Assembly: GCA_012064415.1 (NCBI GenBank)
Contig: SSNU01000202.1
Coordinates: 320,211 to 384,210, forward strand
DNA length: 64,000 nt
Direction: 5' to 3'
From: Gyrodactylus bullatarudis
Taxonomy: Eukaryota > Platyhelminthes > Monogenea > Gyrodactylidea > Gyrodactylidae
Below, piece after piece: positions 11,738 to 23,510 of the stretch. Both the position numbers and the translations under genes were made by a program. The notes under the pieces are model-generated. The model saw only the letters and a list, made by a program, of their open reading frames with translations, did no database searches and was not told where the DNA came from. The stretch's first letter is position 1. Every line of letters begins with the position of its first letter.

Positions 11738-12474
11738 CTGAAAAGAATTATGCAGTTAGCCAGTGAAGCCAATCAAGCTGTACCGACTGAAGCTGAAGTT
11801 ACACAAGCTGATGTAGAAGCAGCCAAAGTTGTTCTCAACCGATCAGATTCACTTGGCAGTCTAACGAAGCCAAAACAAGCCCAACAGACCTTCAACTCGA
11901 GCAAAGCTATTAAAACCCTGGCTCGTTATATCGATGCTTGCCTTCAACGACAAATTGACTTGCGTAGTGTCAAAAAACGTCAGAAATTCTATTCTTCAAT
12001 GTACAATGCGAGAGAGAAGAAGAAAAAGAAAGAATTATCCACCTATAGATTTAAAAATAACATTTGTAATCAATTTTGTTGCCTATTCAAAAAGTGTTGC
12101 TTCAACGTATCGAAGAATAAACATCATCATCTTTCCCCAAAATCCCAAGAACTTTCAGATGATAAATTCACGACGAATGATCGCCTGAGAATGAATGACA
12201 ACTTTGAAAAAGCCGGTTGCTCCATGTGCTCGTGTGATTGCTTCAGCAGTGGCTCATGGCTTGTTGGTCTATATTTTTTTATGAAATTGTTATATTTGCT
12301 CAATGTAATCGGTCAGATGTACCTTATGGAATTGTATACTGGTGTCAAGTATAACTTGTACGGTCTCAGAGTACTCTATGATTTAGCCTGTGGTGTTGAA
12401 TGGGAACAGAGTGGTCATTTTCCCCGTGTTACCTTTTGCGAATTCGAAGCTGTCAAATTTAGTGTTAATTATCG
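11738..12474 (+). CDS. Innexin exon: cytoplasmic loop, TM3, start of second extracellular loop
   Basis: The exon runs from a TTTCAG acceptor to a GTAAGT donor, with 245 full codons plus two bases of a split Arg codon. The first ~165 residues are the cytoplasmic loop. It is long and contains a basic run (EKKKKKE) and two cysteine clusters (CNQFCCLFKKCC and CSMCSCDC). TM3 follows as WLVGLYFFMKLLYLLNVIGQ. The second extracellular loop begins with FPRVTFCEFE, whose Cys is one of the two conserved in that loop. The match to innexins from GLYFFMKLLYL onward is strong. The Cys clusters just inside the membrane could be lipid-modified or bind metal; that is speculation. Confidence 0.95.
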
Positions 12475-12536
12475 GTAAGTCGTTTATAACCTTGAATTAA
12501 ATACGTATGTAAAAGGTTCTAATATGGAAATTTCAC

Positions 12537-12570
12537 GATATTAATATTAGGTTCCTCTTCTATTAATATC
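12537..12570. repeat. Small intronic hairpin
   Basis: GATATTAATA at 12537-12546 is complementary to TATTAATATC at 12561-12570. It lies 62 bp after the donor of innexin exon 11738-12474. Confidence 0.55.
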
Positions 12571-13927
12571 ATGATAATAATAATAATAGTTTGACACATG
12601 TGATATTTCGAAAAGAAGATTAGAAATTCTGATTCAGATTATCTTATCTCCCCCACAATGTTTGTTGTTGATCTTATTCAATATTATTTTAGAATTATTC
12701 TTAACTAATAGATTAATAATTTGATTACGTATACATGTTATCGTAACTTTGGAGCTCTGTTGTCCATGAAATTTGATTCATTTGACCGACAGCATTTTTA
12801 TTGAAATCCGCTTTCAGTTTAGGTTATTTTTATATAAGTACTCGTTTGACTAAAGAAATCTCAATTTTTGGATTAAGAGGTGTTTTTCGACGTGAATCTT
12901 TGTTAGACTAAATTCTTTCTCGTCTCGAAATTGAGTTGGTTAATATGAAGTTGGGAACCAATAATTTTTACAAAAATCTCAATATTCCAACTCAAATAAG
13001 AGACCCATAGTCACCAATTAAAGAAAATAATCAGTGTTGAGAAAAATCTAAGTCGGCGCTAAAATTCCCCTTTTTCGAACTTTTTACACCGATTTAATTT
13101 CGTTATCATTAGAGAAAAATGGAAATTTACAAAATCTTAAGATTAATAAATTCCCATTTGACCACATTTTGGAAATTAGTTTATTTCCTCTAATTTTGAT
13201 TCTGAAAACCCACTCTCGATCACCTTTCAACTTTAAAAGAATTTAGCTTTAGATTCTGCTACCAATTTTAATAATATCAACTAAAAATATCAACTGTTTA
13301 TAAAAATAACTATATAGGCTATTTCAAAGGATTAATTTTCAAACATGAAAAACCAGATCAAAAGATGATCTTCTGCAAAAAAATGTAGATGATTAATGAA
13401 GATTTCATTAATTTCAAAGGCCATCCTCATTATATAATAAGGAAGGAACGATCATGTTTTTTCCCTCTATGAAAAAAAACTCTCTACAAAAGTCATTAGT
13501 CGTGCACAATATTTTGAAAATGAAAAAATGTATGAGCTCCTATTGATAACCTGCAACACATCAAAGATTTGGAATTCTTATACATTAAAAGCCTATGGAG
13601 TCAAGTGATTCTGAAATAATTCCCCTCCCTAAGAAATTTCTAGTTTTAATTTTATTTGCTTTGTCGGAAAATTTACACCTTGTTAGAGTGAAATTTTTAT
13701 TATTTTCCTTTCTAAAAGATTGATTGCTTTACCAATGGATTATCCGTAAAAGATGGGTTAATTGGCTCTATAAGAAATTCTTCCAAAAAAAAGTGGATTT
13801 GAAATAATTTTAACCAGACTTTTCGAGAGGGAAATAGTCAAGCACCATCTTCAGTGGATGAGGTGCAAAAAGATTCGTTTGAAAGAGGGGCGCAAACTAG
13901 AAGTCCAAAAAATTCTAAATTAACAAC

Positions 13928-14422
13928 CAAAGTTGGTTGATATGAAGTTGGGAATCTATGATTTTTACAGAGATCTCAATATTTTCATCAAGAATTTGAA
14001 TTTGTTAAAGAATTTGAAAATTTTTATTGATTTGAAAGTGGGAGAGAGATCAAAAATTGATTTCCAAGATCAAGATTAATTAATAAAGCTGAATAGCACA
14101 GTCAAATTATCGATAGCTACCCCATTTTTGAGAGATTTTGAATGCTAGAAATTTCATTGATTTTCAAGTAGTGAAAATGATCAAAAAATCGAAATTCGAC
14201 TCCCAAACGATAATGAAGATGTGCATAAGATCAGATTCAGTTGAATTGATTTTCTTGTCTAATCTTGACCCTGAAAAACCTCTTTTGATAAGCCTCCCAC
14301 TTTCAAATAAAGAAAAATTTTCAGCTCAAAGTTCGAAAAAATGGGATTTTGGTGCCAAATGGGAATTTGAAAAATGACCATATTTTTCATAAAAATAATT
14401 TTTTTTCAGAATTTCTTTCTTA
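13928..14422 (+). mobile_element. Family A foldback, left arm shortened, right end missing
   Basis: Starts AAGTTGGTTGATATGAAGTT. The core and right arm at 14100-14420 are almost the exact reverse complement of 8330-8590 in the previous intron. The outer ~130 bp of the right arm are missing. Confidence 0.7.
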
Positions 14423-15094
14423 AGCTTAGCTTTGTATTTCAAGTTAAACTTTTAGCCTCCCATCTTAAGAAGAAAGAAACACAAGTTAATTGTCAATTTT
14501 ATCAACCCTTGAGAGAATTTTCTAATTTATTCCTATCTTGTCGTCTCATCTAAGCCAAGAGAAAATTTATCATTTTCAAGTTTGTCATAATCATCATGGA
14601 AAAATTACATGATTTCTTGATTTTTACTTGACAGAATTATAATCGAATGTTTTTGTCTCTATCATTAATTTATTCTGAGATGAGAAACATCTCCTAACGT
14701 CAAATGAAGATATTGTTTTGGTTTGTGTGGTTCGCGAGTGAAAAAAGACTCTCATGTTTATTTTATCAGATTTCTTAATGAATTTTTCTCAAACTTTGAC
14801 ATATATATTTTTACGTAGAGAAAAAATTGCAGGAAAAATAAAGGATATAACCGACTATAAAAAAATGATGGCATATTTCATAACTCGGGTTTTGCGTCAA
14901 ACTCGATAATTTTTGAAATTTTGTTGAATTCAAATAAAGATTTGTTTTTTAGGATCACGATTAGACAAGGAAATTAAATCAGCTGAAATCTAATGATCAT
15001 CGAGGTCTCAGAATTGGTTCAAAAGACTCAAATTAGGAATTGGCGCGATCTTTCCAATGATAAAATCGCGATTCTTGTAAAAATCATAAATTCC

Positions 15095-15375
15095 ATTTAT
15101 AGCTAATTGATATAAAGTTGGAAGTTTATAATTGTTTACAAAAATCTCGATTTTTTCATCAAGAATTCGAATTAGTTAATTTTTGGAATCCTAATCGTGT
15201 TGTCTTTTGCCATTTGAAGAAAAATTTCTTCATTCTGATCCTGAAAAAGCTCTTTTGAGCACCATTACACTTTCAAATTAAAAAAAATTTTCAGCTCAAA
15301 AATGGGGATTTTGCGCTAAATCTAAATTAGGAAAATGACCATATTTTTCATAAAATTGATTTTTTTCTGAATTTT
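15095..15375 (+). mobile_element. Family A fragment
   Basis: Left end AGCTAATTGATATAAAGTTGG, followed by diverged arm sequence that runs straight into the mirror arm. A second A-like core lies just before it (about 14930-15090). Confidence 0.5.
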
Positions 15376-16069
15376 TTCATATTCTTGACAAACCTTAAGA
15401 GTGGATCTGAAAATCGATACGAAATTCAGAATGATGAGTCGTTGCAAATTCTCTTTTTAACAAAACTGGAAGAAATGACGAAAATTTCTTTATATAAAGA
15501 AGAGATGTTAAGGGTTTCTTAATCTTCCCTCGTTTGCTTTTATAAATATATCTGATGGTATGATGAACGACGCTTATTAAATATGCTGATGATACATTAT
15601 ATATATGGTTATACAAATACACAGCCTGTATAATGTAGGGAAATCTATGGATATTTATGGAGTTTCGATAATTGTGACCTCAGGTTGTGATAAGTATTAA
15701 AAAGGATAGGTTTTCATTAAAGCGAAATTTTTTTTTGTCGATACTTTGTTATATCTATTTTACAATTCTCATCCTACACAATGCATGTATCACATATCAA
15801 CTAGAGTCTGTCCTTAAAGCCTTTTTTCTGTTGAAAAGTTTTAAAATGCACATACTCTGTTAATTGTACACCAAGGAATGTAATAATTTCTTTTACATTT
15901 ATGAGTAAAAGGTTAACATGTAGCTCGTTTTTGGCACAAGACCACCATTTTCTCCAGACTTTATATATTGTGAGGTTCTCGAAATTTATAATAAATTCTC
16001 ATTGGACAATGAGTAATTATAATAAAAGTCTTTCCCAAGTAATTAATATCACGCTCTATTCATTTAAGG

Positions 16070-16460
16070 TAAAGCTAGTTGACATTCTTACAAAAAACTC
16101 GATATTTTTCTCCAGATTCACGGAAAAAAAGGATTTTTTGAATTCTAAAACGGAATGAGCTAATAAGATGTGGATATTCGAAAAAGTTGCAAAAAAATTC
16201 AATCAGACCAAAATTAGGCCAATTTTTCGGTTTCGTAAATGCACCAAATTTCCTCTTTTTCAACTTTTAACCCCAAAATTTTCATTTGGAATCAAGATTA
16301 GACGAAGAATTCGAATTTCAGCTATAGAGATAGCGAAGATCTTACTGTTTGCAAGAAAAGGTTAGACTTCAAGATTTTGGATAATTTCCCTTCGTGATAA
16401 TCGAAAAATTCAAATGGTTCGATTTCTCAAAGTAATGAGGAATTTTAGTGAACTTCATTT
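16070..16460 (-). mobile_element. Family B element, one outer arm plus core
   Basis: Starts AAAGCTAGTTGACATTCTTAC. Most of its body is the reverse complement of 7620-8010, including the GATAATCGAAAAATTCAAAT block. One outer arm is absent. Confidence 0.6.
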
Positions 16461-17546
16461 TTCCTTAATTCTCTGAGTTTCTGTTAGTTTTAGAACACCA
16501 TCAATCTGATATTTTAACTAAATTCGAGTTTTTAAAGTGTTCATGGGTAGGAATTGAGACTATATTTCTTTTATAGTCGATTAAAAATAAGTGAATATTA
16601 AAAGAGGTATTCAATTACAATTGTATTGATTTCTTTTTCGAATGAATTATATAACATAGTAGGGAGAATTATAGGGAAAAACCTATAGTCTAATACTGTC
16701 CTAATAAATGGTCAGTTTAAACATTATACTTTGGATAAGTAAGGCTAGCAGAAATAATATAAAGTATCGATCTTATTAGAAGACACTTTCGGTTTCTATT
16801 TTAAAATACATATTTTTTTTCATTTGGTTCATCCTTTATTAGCTGCTGCGATACTTTGAATAGTAGATTAAAAAATTTTATGTTGAAAAAATAATTTAAT
16901 GATTCTGAGTCTGAAGAGAGACCGGGAGAAATGTAACACTTTTTGTTCACTAATTTTATCCAAAGCTTCTTCTAGGCGTTTTGTTACCAAGATAGGTCAA
17001 GTACCTTCCTCAGTGTGATGAGACGCTTGTAATCTGAACCCTGTTATATTTTATCTATAAGCTTAAATCAATCAGAGTACATGTGAACTCTTTTTTCCCA
17101 AGAAATATCGTGTAATTCAAATACTAATTAACACTTTACTCTATTTTTAATTTCAGTAGGCTAGATATTGATCCCGAGTTTTCCTTACTCATTCCTAATC
17201 AATTTCGGATCTTCTAGTTGACTAATTTTTCAAGATTAACATTTAAAAGCGAACTGTTCTGAACTTTTAAGGGAAAAACTCGAAACTGTATAATGAAAAA
17301 TTCACCTAGTCATGTACATTGTATGTATTGTTAGGAAAGGGAATGTATATTTCTCTTCTATTTGAAACATTTGGTGCACTTGTGTTGTTGAAGATCGATT
17401 AAAATTATTTTCTCTTCTTCACACCAAAGAATGATTCAATGATTTGAGAATTTACACACCCCATGCCTTTCTTTTCTTAACACTTTTTTGTGGGATGCGC
17501 TCTATAATATAGGGCCTATATTCCTAAAGGGAATTTTCAGTTTTAT

Positions 17547-18286
17547 AAAGCTAATTAATATGAAAATGGGAATTTATGATTTTTACAAAATTATCAGGAA
17601 ATCGAATTTGATCAAGATTTTTTGGAATATAGATCGTAGGTTCCACTTTGAGGATCTGAAGAAAAAAAATTTGAAAAAAATCAAATTTTAAGAAAGTTAT
17701 GGCATATTTCAAATCTAGCGATGGCGCCGAATTCCCATTTTTTTGAACTTTGAGTTGAAAATTTTTGTTGATTTAAAAGTGAGAGAGGGATCAAAAGTTG
17801 ATTTTTAGGATCACGATTAGTCAAAGAACCCGATTATGAGCATAAAAATTTCAATGGATTCGCCAATTTCCAGGGATCTTGAATCATCAAAATTTCTTCG
17901 ATTTTCAAGTAGTGAAAATGTTCAAAAAATCAAAATTCGATTTTCACACGAAGATGGGTGGATTCTCAAAATCTGAATCAGCATATTTGATTTCTTTGAC
18001 TAAAAATGATCCTTATAATCAACTTTTGATCTATCTCTCACTTTTAAATCAACAAAAATTTTCAACTCAAAGTTCAAAAAAATGGGAATTCGGCGCCATC
18101 GCTAGATTTGAAATATGCCATAACTTTCTTAAAATTTGATTTTTTTCAAATTTTTTTTCTTCAGATCCTCAAAGTGGAACCTACGATCTATATTCCAAAA
18201 AATCTTGATCAAATTCGATTTCCTGATGAAAAAATTTATAATTTTGTAAAAATCATAAATTCCCATCTTCATATTAATTAGGTGTA
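17547..18286 (+). mobile_element. Family A foldback, full length
   Basis: Arms of about 285 bp (17547-17830 and 18000-18286) are nearly perfect inverted copies and carry the CTAGCGATGGCGCCGAATTC block. The core near 17850-17990 matches the copy at 62647-63410 in reverse, so the two insertions have opposite orientation. Confidence 0.8.
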
Positions 18287-18889
18287 GTTTCCATTAAAAA
18301 AGTTCTTGGGAATTTCAATAGTAAATTGTCAAAAAGATCCTTAAGTGGACTTCTTACGTTCTTATTCAGACTTTTACGTTTTCCAGTTACAAGTTTGGTC
18401 TTCTTAGCGCTTTGGATACTTTGGTTGAAAGTTATTTAAAAATTTGAGAGATATTCATACCTTTGAAAATTAATAACTTGATCTTGAATTTGGCATTACT
18501 AGGAAGATTGAGAATCCAGATCCGGGCTTGAGATTTTATCTATTTTATTGAGTTGGCGGTTCTTCTTGTTGAAAATAGAAGTGGAGGCTGTAATTCTTAT
18601 AAGCCATAGACATTTCTAGAAGTTTCTTATAAGAGTAGGGTAACTGAGGTAGAAGCAAATGGATGCAATCTAGCTTTTTATTTGTATGAACATTGGAAAT
18701 GAAGTCCGAAAATCTTGTAGAAATTCGGAAAGTCTAATAAAACCGTTATACAGTATCTGTTATTGCGAGTTTGAATGAAAATCAAATAAAATAAAGACGT
18801 CCAAGATATATGCTCACCAACACAAATTACTTTTAGTGTGAATAGAAAATTAAGGCGTATTACTAAAGCTAGCTGACATGAAGCGATGA

Positions 18890-19190
18890 AAATTTTCAAA
18901 TACTCAATAGTTGTTAAAAGAAAAAATGCAATCTGACAAAATTTAGAAACTTTTGGAATTTTGACAATACCCCAATTTCACACTTTTTCAACCCTTGAGC
19001 CCAGAAATTTTATCAAAGATTTTTTGTTGATTTCGAATTCCTGAAGAACCTTATTGTGAAAAATCAAACCATTTGAATTTTTCGATTATCACGAAATAAA
19101 ATGATCCAAATTTTAACTTTTTCTTGAAGATGGATTGTTAAACTCAGCCTCTATGGTCAGATTAGAATTCTTCTTCTGATGATGATCCTA
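18890..19190 (-). repeat. Family B fragments
   Basis: Degraded B sequence, including AATCAAACCATTTGAATTTTT and TCGATTATCACGAAATAAAA, which mirror the GATAATCGAAAAATTC block of the better copies. Confidence 0.4.
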
Positions 19191-20008
19191 TTTATCAGGA
19201 TTTGATAGCTTCAAATCTTTGAAATGATGAAAATAATTAGCCCAAATATTGAAAAGGTAGAAATTCGAAGCCTTTCTGATAATCTAAAAAATAATCTAAT
19301 TTCGGCCAATTTTCATCGTCTTTGAAAATTTGACCTTCCGGAAAACAATAGTCAATTGTTTTTAATGTATCTATGATGTAAGAGGAAGGTTCTAAATCGA
19401 TGATACTCGCAACAAGCGTGAGTCTTGAGCACATATCCCTTGATTAATTAAATATCTAGGAGATGATTTATAACATTTTTGTGCTCTGATTTTAAATTTA
19501 ATAATAATTTACTCCATGTTTCCGGACGTTGATATTATCAATATTTATGTACATTTTTGATACATAAAAACGTCACTTATTCGCTCTCTTTCCATATAAT
19601 TTTTCATATCGAATTGATTTAAGGTTAATAAAATACAGTCTTTTCTATATATATTTTCTTTGATATATAAATATAACAAATAAATATCCATCGTCATCAT
19701 CGATAGAGAGGATATCAAAACTTTCTTAATTACTCCTAACTGTTGTAGTCAATCCCTTTTTATTTCTGTATACAGAAATAGGGGGAAATACTCTCTCTGT
19801 GTTTGGGAAAGCAAGATAATCTCTGTTAGTATCAATTTTCCACACTGCTTTTTTTCCAAGATGAAAACAATCTCTTGCACTCTCTGATAACTTTATTATA
19901 CTTATTTCTCATGATTTATGCATAAATAAACAAGAGGGAATTAGAGATCTCTTTGAGTTTGAGTCATTCTAAAATGCCAAATTGTAAACACAGGTTTTAT
20001 TAGAGAGA

Positions 20009-20269
20009 GATCCTGAAAATCAACTTTTGATCCCTCTCCCACTTTCAAATCAATAAAAATTTTCAGCTCAAAGTTCGAAAAAATAGGATTTTGGCAAATG
20101 GGAATTTGGAAAATGAGCAATTTTTTCATAACAATAATTTTTTTCAAATGGTAAAAGCGGGCAGAATGAGTAGGATTCCAAAAAATCTTTAACAAATTCA
20201 AATTCTTGATGAAAATATTGAGATTTTTGTAAAAATCATAGATTCCCAACTTCATATCAACCAACTTTA
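20009..20269. mobile_element. Family A half element (one arm)
   Basis: Very close to the right arm of 8195-8908 (the TCAACTTTTGATCCCTCTCC block and the end CATATCAACCAACTTTA). The other arm and the core are missing. Confidence 0.7.
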
Positions 20270-20301
20270 TGTTATGACCAATGTGTACACTTTGAAAATT
20301 A

Positions 20302-20361
20302 CCGTTAATCTTATTACTCTTGATAGTCTTAAGACTATCAGGTAATCTTAAGACTAACGGA
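20302..20361. repeat. Palindrome-centred hairpin
   Basis: A perfect 20-bp palindrome, TGATAGTCTTAAGACTATCA (20321-20340), is enclosed by an imperfect outer pair (CCGTTAATCTTA and TAAGACTAACGG). Confidence 0.75.
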
Positions 20362-20364
20362 ATA

Positions 20365-20463
20365 GTTTGATAAGCTTGTTACCAGGTTTCAAGATTAACA
20401 AGATATTCAGCTTTAAAATATAATTTGTTGATCTTGATTCCCGGTAATAAGTTTGGCTGACTG
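20365..20463. repeat. Second hairpin next to the palindrome
   Basis: TTGTTACCAGGTTTCAAGAT and its right-hand partner near 20430-20460 (ATCTTGATTCCCGGTAATAA) are complementary with a few mismatches. Together with 20302-20361 it looks like the terminal hairpins of an old element. Confidence 0.5.
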
Positions 20464-20717
20464 AAATAAATTTGACTTAAAAAGGCAATGAAGATTTTTT
20501 ATCAAACAATCCAATTGTGTAGGGTCTGAAAAACTTGAACCCTGCCATTTTCGAACAGCGGAGGAAATATTACTTAGATTGATATATAGGTAGAACTATT
20601 AGGAAATTATCTACACGAGCGAGGATCATCTTAAGAAGGATACTACGGTTACAAGGCATCTTAGACAAGAAGATCATACAGCTTCAATTTCTAATTTCTC
20701 CGTTTTATACAAAAACC

Positions 20718-21105
20718 CCAATGACGACAGCATAGATGTATGGGTGAAAGAAAAATTTCTTATTAACCTATATAAACCTAATCTATGTGTTCAAAAGAAT
20801 TATTCCTATAATCTTCAATTACCTTGGCCAATGTGAGCTTTTTCACTTTTCTCTCCATTGTTGATATTAAATCGAGAGTTTTGGTGTTTTATTCTTATTT
20901 TCTTTGACTTTACTATTTCTTTCATGATTTGTAAAATATTATCTTGAATGAATTCTTAACTAATATCATTTTTGAAGAATTACCACTGATGATGCTTTAA
21001 GAAATGTACATATGGCCCTAATACATCTTCTTTCAATTTTCTAAATTATGAATATAAGTGGATTTTCGGACGTGTTTGAAAAACTACGTGAATTACGTAA
21101 ATATT
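20718..21105 (+). repeat. Family D interspersed repeat
   Basis: About 390 bp align with 40628-41030 in reverse orientation, from ACAGCATAGATGTATGGGTG to AAACTACGTGAATTAC, with moderate divergence and small indels. Shorter pieces occur at 8011-8125 and 3085-3145. Confidence 0.7.
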
Positions 21106-21849
21106 ACTTGTCAAATCATGATAAAAAATGTATTACATGCTTCAAGTTTTTGACAGGATCAAGTTTATGCATTTTGAGGACATTGTGAAATTTGATAAAA
21201 TTGGAAAATATAAAATATAAATTTATATATCTCGAATACAGTCATCAGTTTTAACAAATTTACCAACTTAATTAGAAAATAATACCCATTGATAACAACT
21301 GCAAAGAAGAATTTACAGTCCCAATTATTCAATTTTGTCTGAATAGATTGTAATCTTGATTAGCATTTTTTTCTCGGTAGAATATTTTTTGGAAAAATAA
21401 GTTCCACATAAAATTCTTGCAGATTTTATGCGTGAAGATAAAGTTAAACAAGAAGAAAACTTTTTTTCTGTTTACACAACGGTGGTCAGTTTTGATAAGG
21501 GGAAATTCAACTTCCGTTTTTTTCTATAATTATATAAATATTATATTTCTTGGAATTAAGAAATTTCGATAGATAACACACTGATAAAAATCCTTAAAAA
21601 TGCATTTTCTTCACATTTTATTATTTTCTCTTCTCATGTAAATGTATACGTCGTACAGAACTTTTTTATCTGATAAGACACACACTCAAACTCTTAAAGA
21701 TCTTATGTCTGGAGGAAAACAAAACTTTTCAGGCTGAATTTCTTTGATGCTAAATTGAAGAATTTTTCAAAAACATCCTTTTTTACTGTATGGAAAAATT
21801 AATAATTGTGTAAATAGTTTGAGATATTATCGGATTGTTGAGTGATGGA

Positions 21850-22135
21850 AGAATTTCGAAAATGCCTCAATTCCAGACTTTTTCAACCTTTTCAAATTAG
21901 TTTTCTATCAAAGATCCGAAATATCAGTATCGAATGGCTTTAAATCAATAAAAATTTTGAGCTCAAATCTTGAAAAAGAGGGAAATTTTGACCTTTTCGA
22001 AATTCGTAAAATGGCTTACTGTTGGCCAGATTCAATTTTATCATGGAATTCAAAAAAATTTGTCTTTCCGGATAAAAATATTGAGTTGTTTTAGAAATAG
22101 TAACTTCTTATCTCCATTTCAATTAGGTTAAGTAG
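21850..22135 (+). repeat. Family B fragment, diverged
   Basis: It ends in the B-type GAGTTGTTTTAGAAATAGTA... CATTTCAATTAGGTT block. The body shares the pattern TTGGCCAGATTCAA... ATGGAATTCAAA. Confidence 0.45.
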
Positions 22136-23264
22136 ACGAATTTGGCTTAACAACAACAAAACCGATTTCTTGGCTAAATCAGTGTGTACTCTCATATTTT
22201 CATGTTTCCGAAGTAAATTCCCCAAGCAGCAAATTTGAAAAATAAATGATGACTAAACTTTTTTAATCAGAATTTTTTTGTTTTTTTATTCATAAAAATA
22301 GATGTCACGAAATTCCACAGTTTTTCCTCATAAAACTTTTTCTATGTAAAGGGAGAATATTTGTCAGCAAACAAGCTTCCTCATTGAGTGGAAATAGGCT
22401 ATTGTATTTTTAAGAGTTTGTGTTATATAGGCGTATTCGATATTTGTTTATTTTCAATATTCTGAGATTATTTTCAGGCAAGCTGACCTTTTCGGTGTTG
22501 AGATTATTAAAACCCATGATTTAGCTATGAAAATATCAAGTTATTTGGCCAAACTAATTGAGTTTCAAAAGTTTGAGAATATTGGCACTGAAATTTCCCA
22601 TCTTTTACATCCTAATAGGAATATTTTTGGAATAGTCAAGCTACTTTGAACAAAAATGCAAAAATGAAATTCAATACAGTAAAATAATAATAATAATGGG
22701 TTTTCCATCATTTGAAATCAGAATGTAAACAATGTTTTTTCTTATTCTGTTATGCAAGGCTCAAAATTGAGATCTGAAATCATCGTAAAGTATTGGAACA
22801 CGTGTCTTGGAATGTTATCTTCAAAAGTTTTAATGTTAAGACAAGTATTCTTCTATATTTCATTCAGCTTCGAGGGTAAAAAATGATGTCTCAAAATAAA
22901 AAAAGTACATTTTATTTTGATGAAAAATGTGAAAATAATTAGAAACAGAAATTTTTAATCTGTCCAAAATCCAACTACAGTTACTAGGATAACATTTAAA
23001 GTTGACATAACTAGGTGTCCGACAAATTAGATTTCTCTTCTCCTCCCTCGAATATTTCCAACAGGGATTTAATTTATATCTTCTTTCGTTTTCATGTTGT
23101 TCGAGGTGCCTGATTTATCTTCTTCTTTTGATATCAAATTGTCTTTTATCACCTGGATGAAAAATCAGAATCTTTTTTTGTTATTTATAGCCTTTTTTGT
23201 TCTTTTATAGCAGCTTTATAGATGGAGGAAATTTGTCAAAAAAAACTAGTCAAAGATTTTGACT

Positions 23265-23510
23265 TTGATGCCGTCTAAAGATTCTATATCTAGCTGAAAT
23301 AAAGTTAGGAATTGATGATTTGAAAAGAAATCTTGAAAATTGGAATAATTAAGACACAGTTTTTGCATTTCAAGATGACACCGAATTTCAATTTTGAGCT
23401 AAAAATTCTTTTCGATAACACGATACTGAGAGGGTAATCAAATTTTCTTCTTTGGGATCAAAAATTGACAAGAAAACCGAATTTTCAAGATTCCAAAATA
23501 AATTTCGAAC
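23265..23510 (+). repeat. Family A fragment, strongly diverged
   Basis: It follows the A left arm in order (TATCTAGCTGAAATAAAGTT ... GACACCGAATTTCAATTTTG ... GATCAAAAATTGACAAGAAA) but with many changes. Confidence 0.4.

Noticed and set aside
17879..18139. Open frame of 86 codons similar to frames at 62735-63043 (-), 14138-14377 (+) and 8365-8589 (-)
   Set aside because: The similarity comes from shared family A DNA. The frame crosses core and arm, its mirror is equally conserved, and other copies break it. It is not a protein gene.
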